From: Capra hircus
Taxonomy: Eukaryota; Chordata; Mammalia; Artiodactyla; Bovidae
Direction: 5' to 3'
DNA length: 64,000 nucleotides
NCBI RefSeq assembly: GCF_001704415.2
Contig: NC_030810.1
Span: forward strand, 100,452,315-100,516,314
Shown here: piece after piece, positions 12,701 through 24,002 of the stretch
Numbering within the stretch: the first letter of the stretch is position 1
How the letters are laid out: the number at the start of each line of letters is the position of its first letter
Program-made: the position numbers and the translations under genes
The notes under the pieces: generated by a model
What the model was told of the DNA's origin: nothing
What the model saw: only the letters and a program-made list of their open reading frames with translations
The model's database searches: none

Positions 12701-13592
12701 CACAGCAAACGGGCTTCAGTAGTTGCCACATGTAGGCTTAGTTGTTCCAGGTCATATGGGATCTTTGTGTCCTAAAGAGAGCTCAAACCTGCATCCCCTG
12801 CATTGCAAGAAGGCTTCTTCACCACCAGGGATGTCCCTCTGAAGTCTTCTTAGTGCCTCTAATCCTTTCGGTTTCTCTCTACAAAGCCATGCCTTACCTG
12901 TTGATTCTAAAATCCAAAGAAACATGAACAGTAAGATACTAGAGATTGTGTTTTAGTTTGTTTTCCTATTCAAAGTAAGCAAAATCTCTTTGTTTTACTG
13001 TGTATTCATCACCTCCAATTGGTGTCCTTTGGCTTATAGTTCTAACTGTACCTGCTGGTCAGGTTGCAGAGGAGACTGTCATTGAGGAAGAGGCAGAAGA
13101 AGCAGAGAAATTGCCACTGACTAAGAAACCAAGGATAGAAGAGATGACAGACAGTGTGGAAGAAAGCAAGGTAATATTTTTAGCAGTGGTGGAGAGAAGG
13201 CAAAAGACACGAAAGCCAGACTTCTCAAGGCCTGAACCCTTGTCTTTTTGTCTGCTCTTAGGAATCCTCACCTGTGTGGCTTACTTTTACAGGAAGGCAC
13301 TGAAAGAGAGCTACTTCAGCAGCGCCTCCAGGAGGCTAATCGAAGAGCCCAGGAGTACCGACACCAGCTCCTAAAGAAAGAGCAGGAGGCAGAACAGTAC
13401 CGCCTCAGACTGGAGGCCATGGCCCGACAACAGCCCAATGGAGTTGATTTTGCCGTGGTTGAAGGGGTGGCCGAGGTAGATGCTGTAGTAGTCATGGAGG
13501 GGGCGATGGGAGAGAGAGAGACAGAAGAGACTGAGGCAGCAGGGACCGCAGAGCCTCACACTGGAGTTTCCATGGAAGCTGTTTCAACTTAA
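701..13592 (+). CDS. GABPB2: GABPB2, GA-binding protein beta-2 subunit (3' part, five exons)
   Basis: Coding exons read at 701-839, 7232-7348, 9099-9284, 13040-13170 and 13293-13592 (stop TAA 13590-13592). All are bounded by AG/GT and the phases agree (0/1, 1/1, 1/1, 1/0, 0/stop). They encode 290 residues; human GABPB2 is about 448 aa, so roughly 158 residues with the N-terminal ankyrin repeats lie upstream of the window. Visible parts are a Ser/Thr-rich stretch (exons 1-2), the hydrophobic segment ITIVTDGVPLGNIQT in the 9.1-kb exon, an acidic stretch with the basic patch LTKKPRIEE in the 13.0-kb exon, and a heptad-like coiled coil (ERELLQQRLQEANRRAQEYR) in the last exon. Known for the family: the protein pairs with the ETS factor GABPA, and the C-terminal coiled coil mediates beta-beta dimerisation. 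No frameshift or premature stop is seen. Confidence 0.96.
971..1743 (-). mobile_element. 5'-truncated L1, reverse-oriented, with target-site duplication
   Basis: The minus strand carries the L1 ORF2 C-terminus (RTWKQPRCPSADEWIRK, MEYYSAVKKNSFESVLMRWM) followed by the 3' UTR and an A-rich tail (T-rich at 985-1025). Near-identical 14-mers flank it: TATAATAGATTTTA at 971-984 and TATAGTAGATTTTA at 1730-1743. The element is about 745 bp and lies in a GABPB2 intron. Confidence 0.9.
2085..2440 (-). mobile_element. CHR-type tRNA-derived SINE, reverse
   Basis: The complement reads as a CHR-2-like SINE: the tRNA-like end (about 2370-2435) and the body with GCTCCTCAGT and CACAGGCTCTAGGAG-type modules typical of cetartiodactyl SINEs. 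It is diverged. Confidence 0.75.
3013..3301 (+). mobile_element. Bov-A2 SINE (two Bov-A units) with (AGC)n tail
   Basis: Two head-to-tail units, about 3013-3150 and 3158-3275, each run from GGAGAAGG-AATGGCAACCC to GACTGA-GCGACTT. The second ends in an AGC microsatellite (3275-3300). Bov-A units derive from the BovB 3' end. Confidence 0.9.
4028..4370 (+). mobile_element. CHR-type SINE, plus
   Basis: Starts with CTTCCCTGGTGGTCTAGTG (tRNA-like) and ends in AGCCAAAAATAAAATAAATA plus a T-run. Located in a GABPB2 intron. Confidence 0.85.
4630..4740 (+). repeat. MIR remnant
   Basis: Ancient tRNA-derived SINE core: GCTTTGGAATCTGACAG, then CACTAGCTGCATGACC and TGAGCAAATTACTTAA. Confidence 0.75.
5778..6066 (+). 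mobile_element. CHR-type SINE, plus, well preserved
   Basis: GAGCTTCCCTGGTGGTTCGG at the 5' end, the body with CTCGAGCCCGGGAG and GGAGAAGCCACCGCAATGAG, and AGCCAAAATAAATAAA at the 3' end. Still CpG-rich. Confidence 0.9.
8165..8310 (+). repeat. MIR remnant
   Basis: TTGGATAAATCATTTGACTT, CTCATCTCTAACATGG and TCCTTTCAGCTCTAACAT follow the MIR consensus order. Confidence 0.65.
9595..10310 (+). repeat. old L1 3' region with internal 43-bp tandem duplication
   Basis: GGAATACTATGCAGCTATTA (about 9955-9974) and the following 3' UTR-like sequence mark an ancient plus-strand L1 end. Within it, 9821-9863 is repeated at 9864-9905 with a few changes. Confidence 0.65.
10720..10826 (-). mobile_element. 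CHR-type SINE fragment, reverse
   Basis: GGGATCTTAGTTCCCTGACC, then TTGAACCCATGCCCC and TTAACCACTGGACCACTGGG, a typical ruminant tRNA-SINE head read backwards. A T-rich run lies just upstream (10652-10671). Confidence 0.8.
11065..12225 (-). repeat. ancient L1 3' end, reverse, split by a Bov-tA
   Basis: Diverged L1 sequence read backwards (GGAATCATATAGTATATAGC, ATTGCTGAGTAGTAGTCCAT, GCATATG-type blocks), interrupted at 11232-11455 by a younger SINE. Confidence 0.7.
11219..11468 (-). mobile_element. Bov-tA SINE with perfect 13-bp target-site duplication
   Basis: The SINE body is at 11232-11455, reverse-oriented (GACTGTAGCCCACCAGGCTC, GATTCTCCGGGCAAGAGTGC). GTACTATTTTGTG occurs at 11219-11231 and again at 11456-11468. 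It is nested in an ancient L1 within the GABPB2 intron. Confidence 0.93.
12560..12838 (-). mobile_element. CHR-type SINE, reverse, diverged
   Basis: The complement shows the CHR SINE body and tRNA-like end (CTTCACCACCAGGGATGTCC at the right edge). Confidence 0.7.
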
Positions 13593-14459
13593 TGTGCAAG
13601 GGCCACAACTTGTACTGTGTCCATCCTTTTCCTCTTAAAAAAAAATACAGAGGACAAACTGTGTAAAAATTAAGAATGTCCTAAAGAAGAAAATTATATA
13701 GCAGGGTACAATGCTATCGGCTACAACTTGGGCTCAGGAAAGCTCTCTATGCAACTGGAAAATTCGAAGCCCAATTTAGGGAACACGTCTTCTGAGGGTC
13801 CAAAATAATAAGGACCAGATTTCTCAGCTCACATCATTGCTTGAAGCACAGTGGTAAAAGAAAGGTGGATGTTATGGACCGATTGTTTTTTAAATAACTG
13901 ACTTTCTATCAGAAGATTTTGAAATAATATTTCTAATATGGACATACCCAGAGCCTTTAATAGTCGAACCATCAAGTGACCTGAAACTTTGCCTTAGATT
14001 TATGATGTGTACCCATTAGGGAAGAAACCTAGTTGGGAGGAGGGATTAGATGTAAACTTTGGGGAAGACAAAGAAATATATTCTGCTTCCAAAGGAAGAG
14101 GCAGGCACTCCCCACTATGCTGAGTTAATTTCACTGAGAAGAAATCACCTAGGTAAATCTGCATCCACTGTGTGTCCATACCCCAGATGCCAGTTTAAGA
14201 AGCTAAAATAGAATTTTTAAAAACTGGAAAGAAAACTTGCTGATGTGGGAGACGTGTATGTAGATCCCACATCCTCCAGCTGTACCTCTGCGATGCTGAA
14301 ACATGGCCAGAAAAGAGGCTCATGGGGTTAGGAAACAGTGTGGTCTCAAGACACCAACTTTGCTTTGGCTAGATTTTATGAAATTGCAATGAGGAGGGTA
14401 GTCTGTTGTCAGAACAACTTGCTTCCAAGCATTTATTTATGTAATGTCAAGCTTTAATA

Positions 14460-14992
14460 TCAACTTTTAAAAAAATATTAATTTATTTATTTTAATTGGA
14501 GGCTAATTACTTAACAATATTGTATTGGTTTTGCCATACATTGACATGAATCCGCCACGGGTGTACATGTGTTCTCCATCCTGAACCCCCCTCCCTCCTC
14601 CCTCCCCGTACCATCCCTCTGGGTCATCCCAGTGCACCAGCCCCAAGCATCCTGTATCATGCATTGAACCTGGACTGGCAATTCGTTTCACATATGACAT
14701 TGTACATATTTCAATGTCATTCCCCCAAATCATCCCACCCTTGCCCTCTCCCACAGAATCAAAAAGACTGTTCTATACATCTGTGTCTCTTTTGCTGTCT
14801 CACATACAGGGTTATCGTTACCATCTTTCTAAATTCCATATATATGCGTTAGTATGCTGTATTGGTGTTTTTCTTTCTGGCTTACTTCAGTCTGTATAAT
14901 AGGCTCCAGTTTCGTCCACCTCATTAGAACTGATTCAAATGCATTCTTTTTAATGGCTGAGTAATACTCCATTGTGTATCTGTTCAACTTTT
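14460..14992 (-). mobile_element. young-type L1 3' tail, reverse, in probable GABPB2 3' UTR
   Basis: The same L1 family as at 985-1729: CATCCTGAACCCCCCTCCC, the ORF2 end MEYYSAIKKNAFESVLMRWT on the minus strand, and an A-rich tail (T-rich at left). TCAACTTTT occurs at 14460-14468 and 14984-14992 as the likely target duplication. Confidence 0.85.
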
Positions 14993-15456
14993 TAACTTTA
15001 TGAAATTTTGTTGAGTTTGCTAAGTGTGCCTTTCTGTGGAACTTACGTGGAATCCACTCATATGCAAGAAAAGACAGGAGGAGAGATGAAGGCTGAGGAC
15101 GTTGTAGAGTTTTTATCCATCTGATTTGGGATGCGTACACCGTTTGTTTTCTTAAGGTCAGGTCTTGTGTAGAGCTTTTGTGCTTTATAGGTGCTCAGTG
15201 TGTTGGCAGAGGGGATAAGGACAACCAGTGCCATAACGTAAGGAACCAGAGATTCTGGCCAGATCTTTGTCACCTTACTCTTTTCTCTCCCACCATGCCT
15301 GCTGCTTTTGCCTAGACACTTTAGAAAGTGTTTCATTGCTGGGATTTCTTGGAGTTTTTTTTTTTTTTTTAAAGAATGGGAATATGGGTGGAGAGGGAGA
15401 GAGGTTGTGAAGAGGTCATCATCCTGGACTTGCTTTGTTATAAATTAGAAGCAACC

Positions 15457-15546
15457 AGAGGGAGATGTGAAGGACAGGGAAGCCTGGTGTGCTGCAGTTG
15501 CAAAGAGTCGGACACAACTGAGCAGACAGAACGAGAGGGAGATGTG
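15457..15546 (+). mobile_element. 64-bp BovB 3'-end insertion with perfect 13-bp duplication
   Basis: AGAGGGAGATGTG at 15457-15469 and 15534-15546 brackets only 64 bp of the BovB 3' end (GGACAGGGAAGCCTGG to GACACAACTGAGCAGACAGA). An extreme 5' truncation. Confidence 0.9.
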
Positions 15547-15756
15547 CCAAGTAAACAGCTGAATGACTGTGTAGAATAAGATTTTCTTAATTAGCGATCA
15601 TGGGGAAAACGTATTCTTAGTTTGGAATAAAATGTGACAGTTAACACGGTTCTATTTGCCTTGACTACTGAAGTAATTTGCTGCAGTTTTCCAGAGCAGA
15701 ATCATTTAGGGCTCAAAATAGACTGTAAACATAACTCCCCAAACCAAATTTAACAA

Positions 15757-15985
15757 AAGTGAAAAGAAAAGTGAAAGTGAAGTCACTCCATCGTGTCCGA
15801 CTCTTTGCAACCCCTTGGACTGCAGCATACCAGGCTCCTCCATCCATGGGATTCTCCAGGCAAGAATACTGGAGTGGGTTGGGTGCCATTTCCTTCTCTA
15901 GGGGATCTTCCCGGTCCAGGGACTGAATTCGGGTCTCCCGCATTGCAGGCAGACGCTTTAACCGCTGAGCCACCAAGGAAGCCCT
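15757..15985 (-). mobile_element. Bov-tA SINE, reverse
   Basis: TCGTGTCCGACTCTTTGCAA, then GGGATTCTCCAGGCAAGAAT and the tRNA-like end GCTGAGCCACCAAGGAAGCC. Confidence 0.9.
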
Positions 15986-18900
15986 GAAAGAATTGGCTAT
16001 TAGAGGCTTATAGACAAAAATATCAGTTTTGAAATGAATGCTGGCTATGGGCCACCTCAGCTAGGTTTTCTCCATGGACCAAGTACTGAGCACTTTCCAG
16101 ATGATCAGAGATGAGTCTGCACCATCGGGGATGGTGGAGAAATGCAGAGCAGCCGCCTAGGTAAGGGTGAGTGTAAAATGGTGGTTTCTGCTGTCAAATC
16201 GTCCTGTTTCTGTTTGCAGTGTTTTTGCTTTTTCTGAGTCCCTTTGTGAATCAGGTGCTAACAGTAAGCTGCTATTGTGTTCCATTTCAGAGCTTTAGCT
16301 TAACTATAGAGGGACCAAATGTTATTTTAGATGTGTTTTGTGTGTGTTCTTGGTGTATATATTGACTTTAGTTCCTTGTTTTTTGGTTTGTTTGTTTATT
16401 TTTTCTTTCCTGTTAAGGAGGTGGAGGTTAACCTTACAGAAAATATCTAGGTCCAACCAGCTTACTCTCTAAGGTAGCTTCTGATGGAGGTTGATTCCAT
16501 CCAGCACGCCCTTCTGAGTATACAGAGCCCCTACTGTTTAGAGGTTCTTACTCTTTTTCTGTAAAAGCCTATCATTCCCACTCAGAAAAATATCTAATAA
16601 AGCCCAAGTCATTTTTGATGATGGGGTCTCTGAAATAGGGGGTTTAAGGAGGGATTGGGTTAGGGAGAGAGAGAAGGGCAATGTTTGGAAAGGGGTGGGT
16701 ACTAAAAGGGCATTTGTTTTTATTTACCTGGAATAGACCATTTAGCATTCCAGAGAAGGAAAATAGGATTTGATCTCTAGTTGTATTGTCATAGAGAGAA
16801 TGGTAGGTCAGGATCCCTTGTAGTAGTTAATATTAACGACATTATTGGCAGTACCATTATATGATTTTGCATATTTTCCTGGATCAACCTTGGAAGTTGG
16901 GAAAATGTTGCTAGGTCTTCTGGGTTTGGGAAATCCAGCTGCCCTGTTGGCAGGGTTGGATTACAGAGACTCAAATAACAGACAGGTGGTTCAGAGATGG
17001 TGCTTGAACAGGAAAATCTGAAACCTGGATAACTGCCTATTTTAAAATAAAGCTGCTTTAATAGTATCAGTATTAATATAGAAATTTTAGACCCTACATT
17101 TACATTATGGTTTTAAGCTTCCCCCTAAATAAGAGAAAGAAATAAATCTTAATATTTCTGTTCTTCTTCCCAGCTTCAGGGAAATTATTTACAAATGTAT
17201 AGATGGACATTCCCTTCCTATCACTACCTCTGTGGGATCTCTTAATTATAATGCCATAGTTGAGGTCTGTTACTTGAAATATGAGAGAACTTGGCTTTAG
17301 GTGTTCTGTATTTTGAACTCAGCACCTTAAAAGAGTTTCTTTTTTCTCTGTCATATCTGTTTCATTATTTTTGGCTTTGCCTTGCCCTCTTTTTCAGCCT
17401 TCGCATTGCTTTAGTAAGATTTTTGTGTCTGCTCAGTAATACTAGAAATCTGTGGCATACAAAATGGCTTTCCTTTCTTTCTTTATATTGCTGTAAAAGA
17501 AATGAATTTACCAGAAGGCTCTCCAGTTGAAGTTAGGTATTTTGTGACCAGTGAATTTTTTTTAACACCCCTTTGCTGCATGTATATTATTGTGTATATT
17601 TATAAATACATATGAATTTTCCCACTTTTCTCTTTGTTTTGAGGTCCAATTCTAAAAAGTACCTGGTAAACGCTGGAAATATTTTTTATCTCATTAAACA
17701 CTTTAGAGAGGGTTTCTTTCAATTCATTAAAGGGACTGAGGAAGAAAAAGCATTACTTTGGCCCTTTTCTGAGAGGCACACTCAACAGGGAGTAATGAGA
17801 AACCTGAGGAGTAAGGCCCTAAGGAGAGCCAGTACCTAGCTTTGCAGAGATTTCTTTAGCATATAGTGTGATGACATCATGTAAACTGAAAGCTTCAGAG
17901 CAGAGTCGGGGGTAGAACTGGAGCTGCCTTTCCACAGAGCAAGCCTCCTTTCCACCCCTGTGGCAGCTGTTTTGACTGACATTTGCATAATTTCTTATAC
18001 TTCTGAATAGGAAAGAAACTCTAGATAAACGTCCGTGGCAGAGGGTGCAGACATTCTATATATCTGCTTTTCTGGTTTAAATACCTCATCCTTTTAAGAA
18101 AAGATCATTTTGAGAAATTTCTATGGCTCTCTCCTAACAAACATCATGGATCCCCAGAACCTGAAGACCTGAGGCATATAGAGAACTATTCCCAGAAGTT
18201 TAATCCTGAATGGCAATTAGTCTTTGTCCAGGTTTATTGGAGAATGGCCTCCTGGTCTCTGCTCCTTGTGTAGACATCTCTGTATGGCCAGAAAAGGAGC
18301 TTTAGAATGGAATACAAGCCAAGCACACCTATGTGCTGCTCTAAGCTCTTATCTATTTCCATTTTATATTTTCCCCTTCTGAGTTAGTATTCTATTTCCT
18401 GTGCCAACATATTTACCAAGAGACAGGAGCAAGAAGGATGTGAATTCAATTTAAGTAGCTTTGAACCTCTGGTACTGCCTTTTTTTTTAAGCCTCTCTAA
18501 GATTAGGAGGTGGGGTGATATCCCAAGATTGTGCTACAGACCAATTTGGCTTGTTAATGGCAGGAAATTGTGATTCCCTGTCTCTCTCTCCTCCCCTTCC
18601 CCTCTAACTACTTCTGCTTCTGTGACCCCATTGTTCTTATCTTATTGAGTCTTTCCCAGGCACTGGAACTTAGTAGGTCATTTCTAATCTGTGGGCCTTG
18701 TCTTTCCTCTTTCTATTCCCTGCCTTCCCCACCACATATTTTCTGTTTATTAAGTGGTTTATTCTTAATTCTGAGAATTAATCTAGGTCATGCTCTATAT
18801 CCTGTGCTTCCTCACTGGTTTCAGGCATCTGGTTCTATCAGCAGTAATGATAACAGCTCCCTTCTCTGGCCTTGCCCTGTGTACTCTCCTTCTGCCAAGG

Positions 18901-19859
18901 CCACTTGTGTTAGGCCAGAGAAAGGGTAGGTGGGGTGCTTAGCTTCTCAAAACAGCTTCAGTTTTACAAGTTGTCTGACAGCTTTATGTACAGTATATTT
19001 TAGGAAAACAAATCTACTTCTCTTTTATTTAGGATTTTAATAAAATAGGGTTTGAATCTGATGAGCAAGTTCATGTGTGTGTGTAAGCATTTATTTGTAT
19101 GTACACCTATACAAATCTATATTATATATACAATTTTTGTACTATCATTTAAAATAAAAAGATATTTCTTAATAAAATGTCAAAGTCTTACCATTTCAAG
19201 TGTCACTGAAATTTTTTCCATCTCCTGAGCAAAAATTATATCTATTCCCTGGTCCCAGATAAACCCTAAGACCAAGTTTTCCCTGTCCAACTGAACTAAT
19301 GAGAATGGAGCAGTGGGAGGGTGTTGTGTTTTGTGTGTGTGTTTTTTTTTGAGGGAGAGGGCGGTGTCTTCTTTCCCCTGTTGAGGTCTCTTCTACCCAT
19401 TTACATTCTCTGCCTTTTCCTTATCTAGCTACTAGCTGACAGTCTTAACAGGCAGAGCAAGTTGAGGCAAGACCAGAAGTGAGAATGAAGAGAGATTTTG
19501 ACTGGGTTATTAATTTATATCTTCGTCCCTTCTTGATCACTCCCACCCCTAAAAGCAAACAACCAAGAGAGGAGAGTGGCTGAAGGAGATTATTCTGTGT
19601 CTTGTGTGGGAGTAAAGTCAATGCCGATATATTCAGGGAGGGGGTGGGTGGCCATAAGGCCCAGAGAGACTGGGACAGTTGATTTGCTTTGCTAACTTCT
19701 AAGCTACTCTTGGTTGATAAGGTGGTTGGTGTTATCTCAGTCCAATTCAGCACACATTTACTAAGTAAATACGAGTAGCAGTCTGGTTGTGGTACAATTC
19801 CCATTGATAGCCAGGCCTGAAGGAATCTGTCTGGCTGGCTACTAAAGTGTCCCCATCAA

Positions 19860-20428
19860 GTATATGTGAAAGTCACTCAGTCGTGTCCAATTCTTTGCGA
19901 CCCTATGGACTATACAGTCCATGGAATTCTCCAGGCCAGAATACTGGAGTGGGTAGCCTTTCCCTTCTCCAGGGGGTCTTCCCAACCCAGCGATCAAACT
20001 CAGGTCTCTCACATTGCAGGCAGATTCTTTACCAGCTGAGTCACCAGGGAAAGCCAAGAATACTGGAGTGGTGAACCTATCCATTCTCCAGGGGATCTTC
20101 CCGACCCAGAAATTGAACCGGGGTCTCCTACACTGCAGGTGGATTCTTTATGAGCTGAGCTACCAGTGTATGGTGTTCTCAAAAGCTGCTCCATAGGCAG
20201 TAAAGATGCCTTTCTTAAAGGAGTTAAGTCGCTCAGTCGTGTCCGACTCTTTGCAACCCCATGGACTGTAGCCCACCAGGCTCTTCCATCCATGGGATTC
20301 TCCAGGCAAGAATACTGGAGTGGGGTGCCATTTCTTTCTCCAGGGGATCTTCCCGACCTAGGGATCAAACCCAGGTTTCCCGTTTTAGGGGCAGACGCTT
20401 TAACCTCTGCGCCACCAGGGAAGCCCTA
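19860..20428 (-). mobile_element. cluster of Bov-tA SINEs with an internal partial duplication
   Basis: A full reverse Bov-tA at 19860-20055 is followed directly by a second partial unit, 20057-20165, that restarts at AGAATACTGGAGTGG. A further full copy lies at 20217-20427. Confidence 0.85.
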
Positions 20429-20861
20429 AATAAAGGAGGGTAATACCAAAATCAAGGGCATTTAAGTATCAGTATTCAACATTAGAATCTCCATGTAAGC
20501 TCTCAAAGTCAATGTTTAGGAAACTGAACACTTACCATGTATTAGGCTGCATGTGGATAACTGCTTTTTGGTAAATAATACTGTGTACATACTAACTATA
20601 AGGTACATCTAGCAGGTACCTCATAAATGGATATATGGTCTTTGTGGTGCCTAAAGAAAAACAGAAATTTAAAAAGCTTTGAAAAGCAAAGAACTGAAAG
20701 TAGTGTTGAATCTGTAAAAGTGAGCCCTCTACTCCAAGATCAGTAGGTAGAAAATACAAGAGAAGGCTGAAGTGTGAGCAGCCTCGTGATAATTACGCCT
20801 ACTCAGGGTTTACACAAGATGTTCTGATAGCTAACAGTAAGTTACTTAAGACTATAGAGGG

Positions 20862-21184
20862 GGACTACCTTGATGGTCCAGTGGTTAAGAATCTGCCTGC
20901 GAATGCAGGGGACACAGGCTTGATCCCTGGTTCAGGAAGATCCCACTTGCCTCAGAGCAACTAAGCCTGTGCACCACAACTTTGTGATGTGAAGCCGTTT
21001 CAGTCATGTTGGACTCTTTGCAACCCCATGGACTGCAGCCTACCGGGTTCTGTCCGTGGGATTCTTCAGTGAAGAATACTGGAGTGGATTGCCATGCCCT
21101 CCTCCAGGGGATCTTCCCAGCCCGGGGAATGAATCCTGCATTGGCAGGCAGGTTCTTTACCACTAGCGCCACCTGGGATGCCCC
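20862..21184. mobile_element. CHR-type SINE fragment abutting a reverse Bov-tA
   Basis: 20862-20985 reads as a CHR head on the plus strand (GATGGTCCAGTGGTTAAGAA). 20990-21183 is a reverse Bov-tA (GACTGCAGCCTACCGGGTTC to CGCCACCTGGGATGCCCC). Confidence 0.8.
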
Positions 21185-22893
21185 CTGGGAGGCTAACCTG
21201 CATGAATTTCATCAGGGGGTCCCCTGTACTTTGGCTTCCAGTTGGATCAGTCAATAGGAAGTTCTGAGCAGAAGACAGGATGAAGAAAAATGACTGAAAT
21301 CAGTGTATTGATTTCCCAGTTTCCCTCCCTTGGGCTCGCCTGGGCCCCACTCCTTTGATTAAAGGCCACTGCTCCTCTCAATGCTATCTCGCGAAGGCTC
21401 AGTAACCACTACCTCCCTTTGTCCTTTCAGGTGTAAGGCTGTTACTAGCCTCTAGTTACTAACCTATCCCTTGCCAGCAATTTTTAAAAGTAGTTCTTAA
21501 AAAAAAAAAGTAGCCCTTGATTATTTTGAACATGTCAGTTATTTTCTGTTGGGACCTTAATACACCTGGTAAAAGCAGGTGATATTTTGGATTCATAAAT
21601 TTCATATTTTATCCATATACTTCAATCTTACTCTCATACATGTAACCTTAAATTCTTATGAGTCAACAGTTCTAAAGGGTCAACTGCTGGCTTAAGTAAT
21701 AGTGACTCATACCTGTGCGGTTCCCAAGGGTAGGGTAGTGGTATCAAGGAGACATAAATCTGAGAGATAATAATAGCTCAGGCCCCTGTGACTTAGCTAC
21801 AAAAGATGCTGAACAGCTTTTCAAGCTTTGTGACTGTGGAACCTTCTGTGTTTCAGGTCCCCAAAGCTTTATGCAAGCTGATGGACTCTGCCTACTGGGG
21901 CCCTGGTTTCTCCATAACCTCCCAGGATACCTCTGAGAAATCAGCTTAGAAATCCCTCAGGATGATAACTTTATCCTCCTGTTAGCACATTTTGTTTTTT
22001 TCTGAAGACAAAGTTTGAGCTAATATCCTAAAAAAAAAAAAAAAGACTATCAGCAGATTTCTGATTTAAGATCATGTTTATCCCTGTGTTGTCAGTGATA
22101 ATTTCTTTCAATTCATCCCTTAATTTATTATTCACTATTCTGTCAGGATGAGGTTTTTCATATGTGCTAATGAATTACATTCTTGGTAGTAGTCTATTTG
22201 GGATAAGTATTTCCCACAAGGCACTTAATTTAAACCTATATATTTATATAATGCTTTATAAGCCCCTGTTGGCATATTTCTTTCCATACTTTACAAAAGC
22301 AGTTGAGGTACAGAGAGGTTAGTTGAATTGCCAAGGTCACCCACAAGACTATTAAGTGGCAGAGTACAAGGACTGTTTGCTTTCACTGCAACATAGTTGC
22401 TTTCCCAAGCCCAGAGAAAGTTCTCAGAGTCCAGCTGGGTACTCTTGACTAGACAAGTTGCCATCCTTTAGAAATACTAATAAATGAACACCCTTCACAA
22501 TTAAACTGAAACCGGGACTTCAACCTGTAAATTGCAGCTGCCTGCAGAGTCACAAGGTTAAAATTCTATTATACTTTTCTTTGGGGTCTACATTGAAACC
22601 TGAGGGTATTTTACCCCTTTCTTTGTGACCACCTTCAGGGCTGAACTGAAGAATTTGTGGGAATTTGCCCTCAGAGGGCTACGAAAGTTTGCAGTCTTAG
22701 AATTTTTCTTTGTCCTGGCTTGGTTTGAAAGGGATAATGAAGTCAGGTGACTGAAAATGTTCTTTACTCCTTCCTTGCTCTCCTCTACTATCTAGAAACT
22801 AGCAATGATTTCAAAGTATCTTGGTTTAAGTAAGGCATCCAGTGAGGAAAACAAAAAACAAAAAACAAAACCAGAGGTCTAAAGGACCTCTCC

Positions 22894-23818
22894 AAGCTGG
22901 TGTCAAGGCTATATATTGTCACCCTGCTTATTTAACTTCTATGCAGAGTACATCATGAGAAACACTGGGCTGGAAGAAACACAGGCTGGAATCAAGATTG
23001 CCAGGAGAAATATCAATAACCTCAGATACGCAGATGATACCACACTTATGGCAGAAAGTGAAGAGGAACTAAAAAGCCTCGTGAAAGAGGAGAGTGAAAA
23101 AGCTGGCTTAAAGTTCAACATTCAGAAACTGAATATCATGGCATCTGGTCCCATCACGCCATGGGAAATAGATGGGGAAACAGTGGAAACAGTGTCAGAC
23201 TTTATTTTGGGGGGCTCCAAAATCACTGCAGATGGTGATTGCAGCCATGAAATTAAAAGACGCTTACTCCTTGGAAGGAAAGTTATGACTAACCTAGATA
23301 GCATATTCAAAAGCAGAGACATTACTTTGCTGACTAAGGTCCATCTAGTCAAGGCTATGGTTTTTCCAGTGGTCATGTATGGATGTGAGAGTTGGACTGT
23401 GAAGAAGGCTGAGTGTGGAAGAATTGATGCTTTTGAACTGTGGTGTTGGAGAAGACTCTTGAGAGTCCCTTGGACTGCAAGGAGATCCAACCAGTCCATT
23501 CTGAAGGAGATCAGCCCTGGGATTTCTTTGGAAGGAATGATGCTAAAGCTGAAACTCCAGTACTTTGGCCACCTCATGCGAAGAGTTGACTCACTGGAAA
23601 AGACTTTGATGCTGGGAGGGATTGGGGGCAGGAGGAGAAGGGGACGACAGAGGATGAGATGGCTGGATGGCATCACTGACTCGATGGACGCGAGTCTGAG
23701 TGAACTGAGGGAGTTGGTGATGAACAGGGAGGCCTGGCTGCGATTCATGGGGTCGCAAAGAGTCGGACACGACTGAGCGACTGAACTGAACTGAACTGAA
23801 CTGAACTGAAGCTGGTGT
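22894..23818 (+). mobile_element. BovB (RTE) LINE 3' end, 905 bp, open frame retained
   Basis: AAGCTGGTGT at 22894-22903 and 23809-23818 bounds the insertion. Inside, 22916-23776 is open for 286 codons and encodes the C-terminal part of the RTE reverse transcriptase: the YADD catalytic box (RYADDTTLMAES), then LQYFGHLMRRVDSLEKTLML and RMRWLDGITDSMDASLSELR. The 3' end carries the (ACTGA)n repeat typical of BovB. It lacks the endonuclease and the start of the RT, so it is not autonomous. BovB entered ruminants by horizontal transfer (established). Confidence 0.95.
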
Positions 23819-24002
23819 AAACAAGCTTCAAGGAGAAAGAAGGTAAATTCTCGAGGACATTTGGTGGAACTAGCTAACCAAGGTGTGAGAAGTATTCAGA
23901 GAGCATTTAAAAACCTTGAGGGAAAAATCTTTAAGTGAAGTTTGTAAGGATACCAAGGGGAACAGATTGCTGAGTAGAAGCAGATCGCAAAGATAGGACT
24001 AA

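Larger units (their letters stand above)
13593..17075 (+). other. GABPB2: probable GABPB2 3' UTR and flank
   Basis: No splice acceptor or credible coding frame follows the stop codon. Canonical AATAAA hexamers occur at 15626-15631, 16596-16601 and 17046-17051, with others near 19.15 kb, so the transcript end cannot be fixed by eye. The stretch carries a reverse-oriented L1 tail, a tiny BovB insertion and a Bov-tA SINE, listed separately. A long repeat-bearing 3' UTR is inferred, not shown. Confidence 0.4.

Noticed and set aside
22916..23776. 286-codon frame as a host gene
   Set aside because: It is the BovB reverse-transcriptase C-terminus inside a target-site-duplicated insertion, not a domesticated gene on this evidence.
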